Source of the DNA: Candidatus Scatomonas pullistercoris
Lineage (GTDB): Bacteria > Bacillota > Clostridia > Lachnospirales > Lachnospiraceae
Length of the DNA: 64,000 nucleotides
Direction of reading: 5' to 3'
Assembly (NCBI GenBank): GCA_018713515.1
Contig: DVOO01000022.1
Span: forward strand, 1-64,000
The position numbers and the translations under genes were made by a program. The notes beneath the pieces were generated by a model. That model saw only the letters and a program-made list of their open reading frames with translations, was not told the DNA's origin and ran no database searches. Positions 62,708 to 64,000 of the stretch are shown here, one piece after another. Position 1 is the stretch's first letter, and every line of letters starts with the position of its first letter.

Positions 62708-63554
62708 AAACACGGAAACATTTCTGGAATGTACCTGCGGGGCTCATGAGGCCGATATCGTTCTCTTCGGAGCCCCCTTTGACGGCACCACCTCCTACCG
62801 GCCGGGCACCCGCTTCGGCAGCGGCGCCATCCGCCGGGAATCCTACGGAATCGAGAGCTACAGCCCCTACCAGGACGGAGATCTGCTGGATGGCCGGGTG
62901 TTGGACTGCGGAGATCTGGAACTGCCCATCGGAGATACGGAGAAAGCCCTGGCGGCCATAGAAGCCATGGAGGAGGAGATCCTGGCTGCGGGAAAGTTCC
63001 CTTTCATGCTGGGAGGGGAGCACCTGGTGACCCTGGGAGCCTTCCGGGCCGTGGCCCGCAGATATCCGGAGGTCTGCATCCTGCATTTTGACGCCCACGC
63101 GGACCTGCGGCAGGAGTATCTGGATGTAACCCTCTCCCACGCCTGCGTGCTGCGGCGGTGCTGGGAGCTGACCGGCGACGGGCGGATTTTCCAGTTCGGC
63201 ATCCGTTCCGGGGACCGGGAGGAGTTCCGCTGGGGAAGAGAACATGTACACACGCATCTCTTTGACTTCCAGGGCCTTTCGGAGACTCTGGACCGGCTGG
63301 AGGGCCGTCCGGTATATTTTACCCTGGATCTGGATGTGCTGGACCCTTCCGTATTTCCGGGAACGGGAACCCCGGAGCCGGGAGGCGTAAGCTTTGACGC
63401 CCTGCGGGCAGCGGCGGAGCTGGTCTGCAGAAGAGCCAGTCTGGTGGGGTGCGATGTGAATGAACTGAGTCCGCCCTACGATCCCAGCGGGATTTCCACG
63501 GCGGCTGCCTGTAAGATTGTGCGGGAAATGCTGATTGCGCTGCAGAATAAATAA
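62697..63554 (+). CDS. speB: agmatinase
   Basis: A 285-residue ureohydrolase converting agmatine to putrescine and urea. Dimanganese ligands are in GGEHLV (His), HFDAHADLR (Asp-His-Asp) and TLDLDVLDPSVFPGTGTPEPGG. Length and motifs match bacterial agmatinase and not arginase. Together with speA it supplies putrescine to speE. Confidence 0.93.
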   Translation: MLNKNTETFLECTCGAHEADIVLFGAPFDGTTSYRPGTRFGSGAIRRESYGIESYSPYQDGDLLDGRVLDCGDLELPIGDTEKALAAIEAMEEEILAAGKFPFMLGGEHLVTLGAFRAVARRYPEVCILHFDAHADLRQEYLDVTLSHACVLRRCWELTGDGRIFQFGIRSGDREEFRWGREHVHTHLFDFQGLSETLDRLEGRPVYFTLDLDVLDPSVFPGTGTPEPGGVSFDALRAAAELVCRRASLVGCDVNELSPPYDPSGISTAAACKIVREMLIALQNK

Positions 63555-63574
63555 CAGAGGAAAGGAGATTTACC

Positions 63575-64000
63575 ATGGGAAAAGTTTTAGTCATCGGATG
63601 CGGAGGCGTAGCCTCGGTGGCCATCCACAAATGCTGCCAGAACAGCGAGGTATTTGAGGAGGTCTGCATTGCCAGCCGGACCAAATCCAAGTGCGATGCC
63701 CTGAAGGAGAAGCTGGAGGGCACCACGAAGACGAAGATCACTACCCGCCAGGTGGACGCGGACAAGGTGGAGGAGCTCATCGCTCTGATTGAAGAGCAGA
63801 AGCCGGACGTGGTGCTGAATCTGGCGCTGCCCTATCAGGATCTGACCATCATGGACGCCTGCCTGGCCACGAGGACCAGCTACGTGGATACGGCCAACTA
63901 CGAGCCGGAGGATACGGCAAAATTTGAGTACAGCTGGCAGTGGGCCTACCGGGACCGCTTCCGCCAGGCGGGCATCACCGCGCTGCTGGGCAGCGGCTTC
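63575..64000 (+). CDS. saccharopine dehydrogenase-type protein, partial (probable carboxynorspermidine/carboxyspermidine dehydrogenase)
   Basis: The first 142 residues are visible; the gene runs off the window. VLVIGCGGVASVAIHKC is the dinucleotide fold, followed by IASRTKSKCDALK, PDVVLNLALPYQDL and CLATRTSYVDTANYEP. This is the start of the saccharopine dehydrogenase family, and in polyamine operons the member is carboxynorspermidine/carboxyspermidine dehydrogenase, which condenses aspartate semialdehyde with a diamine. AAGGAG precedes ATG 63575. A carboxy(nor)spermidine decarboxylase gene (nspC) would be expected next. Confidence 0.8.
   Translation, partial: MGKVLVIGCGGVASVAIHKCCQNSEVFEEVCIASRTKSKCDALKEKLEGTTKTKITTRQVDADKVEELIALIEEQKPDVVLNLALPYQDLTIMDACLATRTSYVDTANYEPEDTAKFEYSWQWAYRDRFRQAGITALLGSGF

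Overview
The window looks like the chromosome of a gut Lachnospiraceae bacterium (Clostridia, Firmicutes) with fairly high G+C. Evidence for this is indirect but consistent: AGGAGG-type ribosome sites, sortase-anchored pili, SLH surface proteins, a sporulation-type SigH directly after cysS-mrnC-rlmB, a T-box leader, a CIRCE element, an electron-bifurcating style PyrK/PyrD pair, and small DUF proteins typical of this family. No species can be named from the sequence alone.

Layout. 1-500: last bases of a 23S rRNA, a spacer with no recognisable 5S gene, tRNA-Trp and a terminator. 800-7,400: envelope genes (a GT2 glycosyltransferase with a DUF2142 membrane protein, two related SLH surface proteins, a DUF2284 protein). 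7,400-13,700: acylphosphatase, then a compact pilus operon (thioester-domain adhesin, major pilin, class C sortase, small anchored subunit, class B sortase) behind a 380-base hairpin-rich leader, closed by a convergent HAD phosphatase. 13,900-17,900: mutY, a second GT2, a glycerol-1-phosphate dehydrogenase-like gene and ispF. 17,900-20,700: a yybP-ykoY manganese riboswitch in front of a P-type ATPase. 20,750-24,915: a cysteine T-box leading cysE-cysS-mrnC-rlmB-sigH. 25,050-29,500: tRNA-Thr, a frameshifted TSUP transporter, and a LacI-controlled pair (triosephosphate isomerase paralogue, short LarA-like protein) with matching operators at both ends. 29,500-42,100: tRNA-Val, glnS, a MocR-type regulator, three HAD phosphatases, a FAD protein, CIRCE-htpG, aroK, a CorA transporter and a cold-shock gene whose leader holds a 24-bp hairpin.

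42,400-52,000: pyrimidine genes pyrC-pyrF-pyrK-pyrD, then about 5 kb of unrelated DNA (an exported zinc-ribbon protein, a serpin lipoprotein, and a graveyard of broken genes including tyrosine and serine recombinase fragments), then pyrE. 52,000-55,400: VanZ-like and DUF6142 membrane proteins, an HD hydrolase and a long M29 aminopeptidase. 55,400-59,100: purE-purM-purN-purD. 59,130-59,430: a promoter and a strongly structured, apparently non-coding RNA of about 250 nt. 59,600-64,000: a polyamine operon, speD-speA-speE-speB and a saccharopine-dehydrogenase-type gene that runs off the window.

The best candidates for something undescribed are the structured RNA before speD, the cold-shock leader hairpin/U-run, the two-sortase pilus locus with its long leader, and the LacI/Tpi/LarA-like module. 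No CRISPR array, intact insertion sequence or intact prophage was seen.
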